Source: Haberlea rhodopensis
Taxonomy: Eukaryota; Streptophyta; Magnoliopsida; Lamiales; Gesneriaceae
Reading direction: 5' to 3'
Length of the DNA stretch: 64,000 bases
Assembly: GCA_907163345.1 (NCBI GenBank)
Contig: CAJQUN010000007.1
Location: 4,540,582-4,604,581, forward strand
In this document: one piece after another, positions 1-10,272 of the stretch
Layout: every line of letters starts with the position of its first letter
How positions within the stretch are numbered: the first letter of the stretch is position 1
Notes under the pieces: generated by a model
What the model saw: the letters and a program-made list of their open reading frames with translations, nothing else
The model's database searches: none
What the model was told of the DNA's origin: nothing
Program-made: the position numbers and the translations under genes

Positions 1-1079
1 TCCTCAGCAGAACTCCTCACTTTCCGGCTCAAGGCGTCCGCTGTCAAATTGGCTTTCCCGGGATGGTACTCTATCTCGCAATCATAGTCCTTGAGTAGGT
101 CCATCCATCTCCTCTGCCTCATGTTCAGCTCCGCCTGAGTGAATAAAAACTTGAGGCTCTTGTGATCCGTGTATATGGTGAATGAAGTGCCATATAAGTA
201 ATGTCTCCAGATCTTCAGGGCGAAGATGATAGCCGCCAATTCCAAGTCATGAACTGGATATCTGGTCTCATGCGGCTTCAACTGCCTCGATGCATAAGCT
301 ACCACATGCTTATCTTGCATCAGAACACATCCAAGGCCCTGCAGTGATGCATCCGTATACAGAACAAACCTGGAGTTCTCCGTCGGGATCACTAACACTG
401 GCGCCGTCGTCAACCGGTGCTTTAACTCCTGGAAGCTCTCCTCACAAGCTTCTGACCAAAAGAAAGGCACACCCTTCTGAGTCAACTGAGTCAGCGGCTT
501 GGCAATCTTCGAAAAGCCCTCAACAAAGCGCCGATAATACCCGGCCAAACCAAGAAAACTCCGGATCTCAGGCACAGAAGTGGGGGCAGCCCACTCCATC
601 ACAGCCTCAATCTTCTTGGGGTCCACTGATATCCCGCTGCTCGAAATGACATGCCCCAGAAACACTACACTGCTCAGCCAAAATTCACACTTACTGAGCT
701 TAGCATACAACTGATGCTCTCTGAGAATCTGAAGCACTGTCCTCAAGTGTTTCACATGCTCCTCCTCGCTCCGGGAGTAGATAAGAATGTCGTCAATAAA
801 CACGATGACGAACTGATCAAGATACGGCTGAAACACTCTGTTCATCAAACTCATAAAGACGGCCGGGGCGTTCGTCACACCGAACGGCATCACCAAGAAC
901 TCATAATGCCCGTATCGAGTCCGGAACGCTGTCTTCTGCACATCTTCCTCTCTGACCCGAATCTGATGATACCCAGATCTCAAATCAATCTTCCTATACA
1001 CCCTGGTACCTTGCAACTGATCAAATAAGTCATCGATCCTTGGAAGAGGATACTTATTCTTCACTGTAGCCTTGTTCAG
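1..1079 (-). pseudogene. pol: Element 1 pol, reverse transcriptase and RNase H part (partial)
   Basis: This part copies element RNA into DNA and removes the RNA strand. On the minus strand it holds the RT palm and thumb and the RNase H domain up to the ADALSR motif that precedes integrase. The RT catalytic motif reads FIDDIL, so both aspartates are kept. RNase H motifs YTDAS, the ELAA helix and TDHKS are present. I see no frame break in this stretch, but it is separated from the upstream protease frame by an in-frame TAG at 1080-1082, where the sister elements have a glutamine codon (DYRQLNK). It continues past the window start. Confidence 0.88.
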
Positions 1080-1994
1080 CTACCGGTAATCGATGCACAA
1101 CCGCATCGAACCGTCCTTCTTCTTCACAAAGAGAACTGGTGCGCCCCATGGCGACACGCTCGGGCGTATATAACCCTTGTCAAGGAGATCCTGCAACTGC
1201 TCTTTCAACTCTCTGAACTCTGCCGGTGCCATCCTATAAGGTGCACGAGAGATAGCGGATGTCCCTGGCAACAACTCGATCCCAAATTCAACTTCCCTGG
1301 CCGGTGGAAATCCTGGGATCTCTTCTGGAAATACATCAGCAAATTCTGCCACAACTGGTACATCCTCAACTCTCAGTTCTTTACTCTTCCCAGACGTGTC
1401 CACGGCATAAATAAGATAGCCCGTGTGACCACGTTCCAACAACTGAGTCATCTTGATCGCTGAAATCAACGGAATCTTCGCACGAGACCAATTGCCATAG
1501 AAAGTCCACTGACTGCCCAACTCAGGTCTGAACTTCACTGTTCTCTGTCGGCAATCTACCACTGTCTGATATCTGTTCAGAACATCAATACCCAAGATGC
1601 AGTCAAAGTCTGACATACCCAGCACAATCAAGTCTGATCTCAACTCGTTGCCCTCAAAATAAATGAGGCAGTCTGCCATAAACTGATCAGCAACAACATT
1701 TCTTACAGTGGGTGTCGAGACCAAAAGAGGCGTGGGCAAAGGAGACGTGCGCATATGGTGTCTTTCCACAAATCCCACAGACACAAAGGAATGGGAGGCA
1801 CCTGTATCTATCAAAACAAAAGCAGGGTACGTAAATAAATGACACGTACCGGCAATCACCTCCTCTGGAGCTGCCTGAGCCTGCTCCCTGGTCAGTGCAT
1901 ATACTTGTCCCTGGGGTGGTCCCACTGTCTGACCTCCCGATGGACGAGGCCCAAACTGCTGCCTCTGCTGCACTGTCCTGTCCTCAAACCTTGG
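1080..1994 (-). pseudogene. pol: Element 1 pol, aspartic protease and RT N-terminus
   Basis: Minus-strand reading frame with the retroelement aspartic protease that releases gag and pol products. The active-site motif is LIDTGASHSF near 1795-1825, followed by the conserved GIDVLNRY block. The RT fingers begin at the PYRMAPAE motif. The frame ends at a TAG (1080-1082) directly after DYR, exactly where RT should continue. Its 5' side joins gag through an extra base in a CCC run at about 1995-1997 (GGCCCTG where intact sisters have GGCCTG). In related elements here gag and pol form one frame, so this is a broken polyprotein and not a separate gene. Confidence 0.88.
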
Positions 1995-2970
1995 CCCTGT
2001 TGCCCTGATACTCTGACTGGCCTCCCCTGGTGGGACAATACCGAGCAATGTGGCCCATCTTGCCACAGACATAACATGCAGGACACTTGTTTGAAGAATG
2101 TGGCCCTCCACAATTGTTGCACCTCGGCTCTCCCGGCCTATCCCCCTGTGAAGATCCTCGACTGGCGGACCAATTTCCCCTCTTGCCATCCTGTTTCTGG
2201 CCAAAGTATTTCTTTCCACCATACCGCGAAGATGAAGAGGCACCACGGGGTTTAAATGGCTCACCCCGAGGCCTCAAACTGTCACTAGTCTGCCTCTGTT
2301 GCGGTACCGGTGGTGGCATGGCATAAGCTCCCACTCCTAGCTCAGCAAGCTCCGCTCTTGTGAGAGCATCATCAAAAGAAGTTGGGTTATTGATGATAAC
2401 CCGGTCATAGAGCTCCGGTCGCAGTCCTTTCATGAAATTTCTCATCTTGGCACGTCCATCAGAGGCAATATGGGGGACATACCTAAGTAGTGATGAGTAC
2501 TGTGTGGCATAGTCTGCCACTGTCATGTTCCCCTGCCTCAGACTTGTAAATTCATCCTCCTTTGTCTGTCTTGCTGCCGCGGAGAAGTATCGGTTCAAGA
2601 ACCTGGTCCTGAAGAGCGTCCAATCAATCACAGTACCTAGTGCTCTCATCTCCATCACTGTGCTCCTCCACCACATCAATGGTTTCTTAGCCAACTGGAA
2701 CTCCGCCAGCCTCAGCCAAGCAGTAATAGCACAAGGAGCCGATACAAAGATCTGCTCAAGTCTCTCCAGCCACTCTTCAGCTTCTTCTCCGGACTCTGTC
2801 CCCTCAAACCGGGGCGGATGATAAGACAAAAACTGAGTCAAGCTAATCTCACCCGGTAGCAATAACTGAACTATTGGTTCCATCCCGACAGCCGGTGGAG
2901 GTAGAGGATTAGCCTGTCCAATACTGGCATTTACACTCCCAACATCTCCGACTTCCTCATTAGCAGCCAT
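1995..2970 (-). pseudogene. gag: Element 1 gag (capsid and zinc knuckles)
   Basis: Gag forms the particle that packages element RNA. The start is the ATG at 2970 (MAANEEVGD), as in sister elements. The plant retrotransposon gag core contains the FEGTESGEEAEEWLERLEQIF block and the LSLRYFS-like RYFSAAARQ motif. The C-terminal part has two zinc knuckles, C-X2-C-X3-H-X4-C followed by C-X2-C-X4-H-X4-C (the second reads CYVCGKMGHIARYC). The frame leaves the pol frame at the extra base near 1995-1997. An upstream in-frame ATG at 3120 lies in the leader and is not conserved between copies. Confidence 0.88.
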
Positions 2971-2972
2971 TG

Positions 2973-2975
2973 CTG
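2973..2975 (-). promoter_or_regulatory. Splice-acceptor-like CAG before gag start (element 1)
   Basis: On the minus strand a T-rich run, TTGTTGTTAACATTTGTGTTACAG, ends two bases before the gag ATG. It looks like a 3' splice site. The same T-rich stretch and CAG stand one base before the gag ATG in the other gypsy elements. Use as an acceptor is an inference. Confidence 0.3.
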
Positions 2976-3166
2976 TAACACAAATGTTAACAACAATCCA
3001 AAGCAATATATATATCATGTCGTTAGATAACAGGAGTGATATAAGCATGTTAGTATAACCAAATATACACCAATATGCACCACATGCATAAACATGCTTC
3101 AAATGTAAGCACCTAGCCAAACATGCTAAGGCTACCCTTCACTCGTTCCCGGGTTCTCTAACCACT

Positions 3167-3178
3167 GCTCTGATACCA
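3167..3178 (-). other. Primer-binding site, initiator Met tRNA (element 1)
   Basis: Minus strand reads TGGTATCAGAGC, complementary to the 3' end of plant initiator methionine tRNA. It lies four bases inside the 5' LTR end, where first-strand synthesis would be primed. Confidence 0.9.
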
Positions 3179-3354
3179 CTAATGTAAGGACCCTAATCCT
3201 TAAGTGCGGAAATAAGGCATAATAGAGCTAATATAATGATCAGAGTGAGAAAAGAACATGTTGAGTCTATGAGCTTAAGCATTACATGCCATAAAAAATA
3301 AGGACTTCCAAAAAGAATGGATTAATTACATTCCTCATCAATGAATGCTATCAA

Positions 3355-3387
3355 CTAGTTTTACACTACTCCTAGAGTAGACACTAG
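3355..3387 (-). other. Nested hairpin near LTR 3' end (element 1 form)
   Basis: CTAGT pairs with ACTAG around an inner hairpin CTACTC-CTA-GAGTAG. The outer stem is CTATAGT/ACTATAG in the 20461 and 40837 LTRs and TATAGTT/AACTATA in the 10969 LTR, so the sequence changes while pairing stays. Confidence 0.6.
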
Positions 3388-4177
3388 ACAAAATAATCCT
3401 GTCCTTTAATCCTCAAAAGAATGCTTCACAAGCTCACCACCTCAACCCGTTCAAAGCTTGCTATCATGCCAAAAAGGTACCTACAAGGACAACCCCCAAA
3501 CATGAGCAATAATAATCATTCATATTCAACACAATATGAAGATAAAGCGTAAATGCATAATCAATATAAAACACTTCCTGTTTTCCCATGCATTTCAAAC
3601 GCTTCCCGTTTGGTTGTGCCTGTACCATAACTCATGAGTATAATCAACAGATTATTTTTAATGGCCAAAACATGTCACGACATCATATACCATCTCAACT
3701 GTACCACATATTGGTCACCATTCCCTAGTCTGTCCATCACAGTGTATTTTAATGCCCCTCGCTTATTTTCATATGGGCGGCATAGGATAACCTCGCTACA
3801 ATGGACATGCGGCGCTCCCACCCCTCGCTTCACAGAGAGCGGCAAATACCCTTTCCTCGCCCCATATGACAACCACGCTCAAATGTGACATGCGGCACTC
3901 CCACCCCTCGCTTCACATTTAGCGGAACCAATACAAAAAGCGGCAAGCATTAAAATCATCAAAGGATGACCACGACTCATGGGATGTGCATCCAATAATC
4001 ATAATATGCATCTATCATCAATATGCATAAATTACCATGTATATGCATCCACAATGCAATACCTCGTATGGCATAAATCAACATGTATATGCATCCACAA
4101 TGCAATACCACATATATACTCGCATCCACAATGCATAAACAATGAGTATATAAAATACATGTTACCGTTGGGTGCCC

Positions 4178-4194
4178 GTACGTCCACTACGTAC
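4178..4194 (-). other. GTACGT/ACGTAC inverted repeat, donor-like (element 1)
   Basis: GTACGT-CCACT-ACGTAC. In element sense it is preceded by GGAAAG, giving AAAG|GTACGT, which resembles a 5' splice site. Every gypsy LTR in the window has this site. Confidence 0.5.
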
Positions 4195-4349
4195 CTTTCC
4201 AAAAGTGGAATATGGTAGGACTTCAATTCCTCGGCTGTGTTGCCACCTGGGTTGGTTCTACATATTCACAAATACCAATATTAGAACCCAATAATAGTCC
4301 AATACCAAAAATCCCACAAAAATAACCAAAAACACCCTTTTTGGTGTCT

Positions 4350-4557
4350 CGCGATCGATCTCCATCAAGCCCCGATCGATCGCGAGAACACACTGCCTCG
4401 CCCAACAATTTTCAACAATCCGCGATCGATCGCGGAGCTAGCGCCGATCGATCGCGGACTCGCCGATCGATCGCGCCCATCTCGCGATCGATCGCTGAGG
4501 CTTACTGCCTCAGCCTTGCTGCTCGCGATCGATCGCGAGAAAAACGCCGATCGATCG
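4350..4557. repeat. CGATCGAT palindrome array (element 1 LTR)
   Basis: Eight copies of CGATCGAT start at 4352, 4373, 4423, 4445, 4464, 4485, 4526 and 4548. Spacings are 21, 50, 22, 19, 21, 41 and 22 bp. The bases between differ from copy to copy. Confidence 0.93.
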
Positions 4558-6983
4558 CCGAGCTGTGGGCATGCGGGGTTTGGGCACTATTCACCCATCT
4601 TCAACCCCCACTCAAAAACACCCACATACACCAATATCAACCAAACCCCACAACTCAAAACCAACTATAAACATCAACATAAACTCAAATATACAACATC
4701 CAACCAAAATATTACCAAAACCACAACACCCAACACAAACCCATTTTAAACCCTTCAAAACCAACCCAAACTAAAACAAATCTTTACAAAATTAAACATG
4801 AGGTATCCATACCTCTTGGGGACCTTAAATCACCCAACAATCTTCCACAAATCAAAGTTTGCAAGCACTTCTCTTCACCCAAGAGCTCAAAATCGAAAAT
4901 GTGGAGAGGGGAAGGGTTTGGGTGTTGGAAATGATTTGGTAAAGTAAAAGTGTTGGATGGGGTGGGGTTGGGTATAAAATGAGTTATTAAATCAAATGCA
5001 TTCCAAAATAATCCCATGGTGTATAAAACACCCCAACATGATATTTTTCAAAGCATTTACTCAAAATGCACCATAATATCAATTAACACATGATTTCCAA
5101 TTAATTGCTAACCAATGCAAATAAATCATGCTTCCAATAATATTTACCCAACATGCACCACATGCACCCTAAAATGCAATCCCGGGTCACCCCTTACCAC
5201 ATGACCATGCATTTGCATAAGGTAAATAAATCCCAACACATAATCAATTACCACATAATTAATCATGTAAACATAATTTAAAGCCAAATAGCAATTAACC
5301 ATTTCGGGGATGTCACACACCATCACTAGTTGACGAGGATATTGTAAATGTCACCTGTTGACATGTACCATCCCAGGTTGACAAGGTATTTTGTGATGAA
5401 ACGATATGGTGGGCGAGGAATGACTTGTGCCACCGTTGCGATGAAAAATACATATATGGATGTATGTATTGAGTTATATGATTTGAGTGCCAGTGGTTGG
5501 TGTAAGATGGTGTGTGTGTCACAGGTTGACATGAGACCATTATGCCGAGCAGCTTTGCTCAATGGATAAATGGTTGTGCCGTACAGATAAGTGTACTGCA
5601 TCATGTCTTGAGGTAAATGTGTTACGAGTAGTGGTACCTTTGGGTATACTCGTTGAGTTGGCTAGGCCCAAGCGACTTGTGGTGTATGTAGTTGTCTAGG
5701 GACCTACATACGTATGACGATGTTGCGTGTAATGGATATGATCGCATGATACATGTGTGAATGTATAGATACATCCTAATGAGTTAGGTCGAGATGTGAT
5801 CGGTTGGGGACATTGGATGTCCGTCGTAAATTGATATTAGAGAAATGTTAGATAGTGATATACTATCTCTAATTGTTTTTACGACGATAAATAATTCCCG
5901 ATTTGATTTGTGAATTGTGAGAGTGGTAGTTGTATGAGAATGATACGGTATTGTATACATGGGTTAAACGTATGACACGTTGGTAGGTGTATAAACCTTA
6001 GGAGGCTACGATTTGCTAGCAAGGTATGGTGATTTGTTGTTGCAGTAATATAGTGATCTTTATGTAGCCACTATACTGCTTGTCGGAACAGAGTATGGTG
6101 AATCGTATGAGGATACGATTAGAGGTTATAGTGGACTAGTGTAGTCACTATAATGCTTTTGAGTTTGAAGTAAGAGAGAAAAACTTGTGATGTGATAGCG
6201 CAGCTTTGTTGGGAGTACCAACGCGAGTGTCAACAAGTTATTGTTATCACTATTTGAGTATTTTGCACTGAGAATGCAATGGTGAACCGTAACCGGAGTT
6301 GTGGGATATAATTAGTGTGGTAACACTATTATATCGATGGTATCTCTTGGGGAGATAGTATTGTATGTTGATTTGGTTTGGAGCAATGCTGTCGTGGAGA
6401 CAGTTGGTATTGATTGCGGGTTGATTTATGAATCAACCGTAGTAAGCATCACTGGTTATGGACCTAGTATTTGCTTTAAGTTAATTGTGACACGTACGAG
6501 GAAACATTCCTAGTGAGATACTTGAGTGTATCTGAGTATTATTATGTTAGTACAGAGCATTGTTGGAGTTGTATACGTCGCGTATACGGATTTGAGAACG
6601 ATCTGCGATAGTGGCATTAATGCACTATCATGAGATGTTATGTATTTATTAGTTTAGGGATACATTTCAGTATAAATGTATCTAGATTGTTCCAACAATA
6701 TTTTGAGTTTGTAGAGTCATGGACGAATGACACCTTCCTTGTGAGGGAAGAGGTATTGATATACCTGTTGGGTATCTTTGAAAGATTCGATGAGTCAGTG
6801 CACATGGTGTTGACGTTGACTTCACACCATTAGTCGTTGATTCGTCAATCATTATTCTCCACTGAGTGAGACTAACTGAGTGATTGACAATCGTGTCTGG
6901 GGCTTGTGAGTATGATTGGAGATACCCAAGTCAAGTGCATTGAGTATGCATGTGGTGTTTTTGGCGCTCAGGCATATATATCC

Positions 6984-6984
<1 letters not shown>

Positions 6985-7037
<53 letters not shown>
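6985..7037. repeat. (TA)n microsatellite
   Basis: About 26 uninterrupted TA units. The tyrosine-isoleucine open frames over it are simple-repeat artefacts. Confidence 0.98.
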
Positions 7038-7040
<3 letters not shown>

Positions 7041-7946
7041 TGCCAATATTTCTATGCTTGTTGAGCAACGAGTTAGTGTGTTTAGATTGATGAATCTCTG
7101 GTAAGAGATTATAGTATCCTTGAGATTGGTAATCTCGATGGAACGAGTTATTCTAAAGAATAATTGTAAGGTTTTGGTAGACTCTCTTCTGAGGAGAGGT
7201 TGTCATATTTGGGATAAGGAAGCTCGTTGTTAGTTAATTCGATAGTTATCCTTGTATTAGTTGATTCTAAGGGTAAACAAGGGATGACCAGGATTCAAAT
7301 TCGCTTGGTGTTGTTGTCGACACATGTGGTGAGAATGCAATTGTTTTTCTTGCATGTTCTTTATGGAATCTTGAGACTTTGTAGAGTTTCGATAGTGTGT
7401 TGGGACCAAGATGTGATTCCTTGGAACACACAGATGCTGACATCTGTGAAGATGTGTTTTTGTGTTGATCGGTGGCCATGAGTTGCCCGATTCGAGTTGC
7501 AAATGGTGCAAGTGTTCCTTGATGAGTAAGATTCCATTATTTGAGATGGAATTGGAAAGGCAGAAACAGAGTTTAGTATGACTATACTGCTGTGTACCGG
7601 TGGTTTACTTTTTAGCAATGTGTATTTGGCATCGAAGACCAAGTTATAGAGATGTCATTGAGATTATATCTATGTTGGAATCAAGAATGATTCGAGTAGA
7701 TAGTAGTTGAGGTTGACTGACTACTTTGGGTAGTTAACATCGAGGTATGTTAACATCTTTTTGGAGATGGTGATGGTTTGGAAGGATATCTCCATTCCAG
7801 GGTTTTGGTGCGAGATCGATGTCCTCGCAAGTTGGTGTTTCGTTCATGACGTATTCATGAATCGATACTATGTGTTCGAGTTGAGCTGCGAGGTCTTGGT
7901 GGTACTTGGAGTACGCGTATGCAAATTTCGAGGATGAAATTTAATT

Positions 7947-7959
7947 AGTGGGGGATAAA
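7947..7959 (+). other. Ty3-like polypurine tract (relic element)
   Basis: AGTGGGGGATAAA directly precedes TGTGATACTTATAG. Just upstream is TTCGAGGATGAAAT, the block that precedes the PPT in plant Ty3/gypsy elements. This marks the 3' end of a plus-strand internal region. Confidence 0.6.
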
Positions 7960-8200
7960 TGTGATACTTATAGTCATATAGACAAGCATATCCGGATCAG
8001 GAAATATGATAAACCTGGGAAAATTCTTCGTCCTTCAGAGCTTATCTCTGTTTTCTTTTTGTTATTTATCATGAGTTCCTGATACATGAGAACGATTTAA
8101 GACATTTCTGGAAAGTTTCGTGAAGAATCAATTCTGATTTAACTTGCTTTACATTCTCTGTTTGATTTAAATATTGAGTTATAAATCTCAAAGCTAGAAA
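7960..8200 (+). repeat. Possible start of a decayed LTR
   Basis: TGTGATACTTATAG follows the polypurine tract, so an LTR should begin here. No second copy is in the window, and the 3' limit cannot be set because a minus-strand pol relic follows. I see nothing else in it. Confidence 0.35.
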
Positions 8201-10100
8201 TTTCTCAAGTTCATTGTGGGACTTACAAATTCTGTAGTATTCCATTAGGTCTTGTTTTTATCTTGACCAGTTGACATGTCAAACAATTTGCCACACCAAA
8301 ATTTCTTTCTTCATACCATCCCATCAGAAATAGGATCTCATGAATGATACATCTCATCATTCCCAAAATAACACTATGTCATCTATAGTGTGCTTTTTGC
8401 AGTAATACTTCTTTCGAATCGGTAGGATTTGATGCTTTTTACTGATTGTTCAATCTCAACCCGCCATTAAATGGCATACTAAAATCTAATTGGTTGATGA
8501 GAATAACCAATTTCTTCACTCAATATCTGTATGAGTCTGTTCTTCGAGTTTTTCTGATCTTGGAAAATACGAGGTGACTCAAACTGCAAAGCATATATTG
8601 ATGCTACCATTGGACCTTGCACTTTTCGGTTCAGCGCATCTGCTACTCGTTTCACTTTCCCTCGATTGATGTTGACTATCAAAGTCAAATTCTTTAATCA
8701 ATGTAGTCATCACTTTTATCTTATGTGCAACTCTGACTGAATAATAGATTTTAAACTCTTAAAATAAGAGTATATCATGCATTATTCGCCATACAGGTTG
8801 CCACATCTTCAAGGCAAAATAATGGCTACCAGTTCGAGTTCATGAACAGGATAACATGATTCGTTCAACTTCAACTATCTCAAGAATAATGATGCATCAA
8901 AACGTATTCCATCTGTTTCAATTTATTAAACATGCTTTCACATTCATCTGACCAAACGAAACTCAAATTTCTTCTTGGTCAATTGGTTCATAGGTCAGGC
9001 TATCCTAGAATATCCTTCCATAAAAGCCTTTAAGCTGGCCAAACTTATAAAACTTCACATCTCGAGTACATTGGTTACACTTGGCCAAATTAGTACTACC
9101 TTTACTTTACTGGGATCAATAGGTATCCTGTGAGCTGGTTTCACCTATCCCAAAATAACACTCAATTCAATCAAGATTTACACTTCGATAACTTGGTATA
9201 CAATTTGAACTTCACGAAGCGTTTGAATCTGTGTGCTTCCTTCCGAATCTCGAATACATCAGTATACCACTGATGAATATGATTACAATTCAACCCAAAA
9301 TGTTACAGAATACTTTATCCATCAAATTCATAACTCTACTCTTATAGTTTTCATGACCACACAACATTGCCAAAAATTCAAAAAGTCTATATCTGGTTTG
9401 ACTAATTGCCTAGAGAACATTTCCTCTTTAAGACTCGAACTGATGGTAACCAGAGTGAAAATCGTTCTTCTTATACATCAAAGTTCCTTACAATTGATCA
9501 ATTACTTCTTGATCTTAGGCAATGGGTATTTATTCTTGATAGTCTCCCGGTTCAACTGCCTTTAATCGATACACATCTTCATAATACAATATTTCTTCTT
9601 TCACGTACAAAACTGATGTTTTCCCAAGGTGACATAATCAGACATATGTACCCTTATCGAGGATATTCAGTAATTATTCTTATAAATCTGTCAACTCTGT
9701 TGATGTCATTCCGTACATTGTTTTCGATATCGAATCTATTCATTGGCACCGACAAACAGTCAAAATCGATTTCTTTCTCTAGAGAAAATTCTATTATTTC
9801 CTCAGGAAAATCTTGGTAAGTTTCTTACCCCTAGGATATAAGTCAATCTCGACTCTTCCTGATCAGCATCAACTGCTTATTATCACATATCCTTTATTTT
9901 CCAAGTATCGCAACCACAATATTTTCATAGCTGATACTATCAGTATCTTAGCTTGCTATTCGGGGTTAAACATTTCATTTGGAGCCACAATACGGTTGAT
10001 AATTTATTACACCCTGACATCATCTTACAATATCTCAATATTATCAAAACATTTATCTCGGCAACACCATTAAATTCCAATCCACAACACCATCATCAAA
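8200..10100 (-). pseudogene. pol: Decayed Ty3/gypsy pol relic (integrase zinc finger to protease region)
   Basis: A minus-strand gypsy pol aligns by eye to the better copies in this window but is full of stops and frame breaks. The integrase zinc-finger area lies near 8280-8420. The linker before integrase is still readable at 8620-8680 as KVKRVADALNRKV (ADALSR in intact elements). The RNase H area is about 8750-8900, RT about 9000-9560 and the protease area about 9780-9960. No gag or flanking LTR can be assigned. It is clearly older and more diverged than the Tekay-type copies and is probably a different lineage. Confidence 0.65.
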
Positions 10101-10201
10101 TTGTAAGCTACAGTTCACTATTAGATGATTGATTTTGGCATACAATGTAATATGATTTTATTAAAGTCAATTCATTATTATATATTATTCCAGTATCTGT
10201 G

Positions 10202-10203
<2 letters not shown>
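10101..10203. other. AT-rich spacer, nothing recognised
   Basis: AT-rich sequence between the pol relic and the TA microsatellite. No coding or repeat feature is seen. Confidence 0.5.

Positions 10204-10268
<65 letters not shown>
10204..10268. repeat. (TA)n microsatellite at copia insertion point
   Basis: About 32 TA units run directly into the first bases of the copia LTR (TGTTAATG). It may be the target site of the insertion. Confidence 0.95.

Positions 10269-10272
<4 letters not shown>

Larger units (their letters stand above)
1..5317 (-). mobile_element. Element 1: Tekay/Del-type Ty3/gypsy element, truncated by window start
   Basis: Reading on the minus strand from 5317 down, the order is 5' LTR, PBS, leader, gag, protease, RT and RNase H. 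The window ends within the RNase H/integrase linker, so integrase, chromodomain and 3' LTR lie outside. Gene order and sequence match the chromodomain-bearing elements further along this window. The five bases after the LTR are CACCA, but the other TSD copy is not visible. The coding region carries one frameshift and one stop. A non-autonomous decayed copy is the most likely reading. Confidence 0.93.
3183..5317 (-). repeat. Element 1 5' LTR
   Basis: In element sense it begins TGTGACATCCCCGAAAT at 5317 and ends CCTTACA at 3183, next to the PBS. It is about 2.1 kb, similar to the other Tekay-type LTRs here (1.8-2.1 kb). It carries the CGATCGAT array (4350-4557), the GTACGT inverted repeat (4178-4194), repeats of a CGCTTCAC/AGCGGC hairpin (about 3745-3925), and a nested hairpin at 3355-3387. 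Short open frames in it come from these repeats and are not genes. Confidence 0.9.
5318..7959. other. Non-coding chain of short perfect inverted repeats
   Basis: No gene is recognisable on either strand. The stretch is tiled from about 5348 to 7861 with dozens of short hairpins whose stems are unrelated to each other. Checked examples include 6102-6121 (AATCGTAT-4-ATACGATT), 6419-6438 (GGTTGATT-4-AATCAACC), 6571-6587 (GTATACG-3-CGTATAC), 6659-6682 (9-bp stem), 7429-7448 (CACAGATG-4-CATCTGTG) and 7733-7754 (GTTAACAT-6-ATGTTAAC). It ends in a TTCGAGGATGAAAT block and a polypurine tract like those at the 3' end of Ty3 internal regions. It may be a long untranslated part of an old plus-strand element. 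That assignment is uncertain. Confidence 0.6.

Noticed and set aside
4341..4670. Open frames giving repeated RDRS, RSIA and AIDR peptides in all LTRs with CGATCGAT arrays
   Set aside because: The peptides are translations of the DNA palindrome in different frames, occur on both strands, and have no conserved start or end.
6852..7104. Tyrosine-isoleucine repeat protein
   Set aside because: It is a (TA)n microsatellite read on both strands.
5318..7959. rRNA, tRNA or snRNA gene cluster explaining the hairpins
   Set aside because: No cloverleaf with a CCA-type acceptor, no rRNA core sequence and no repeated unit could be recognised; the stems are independent.
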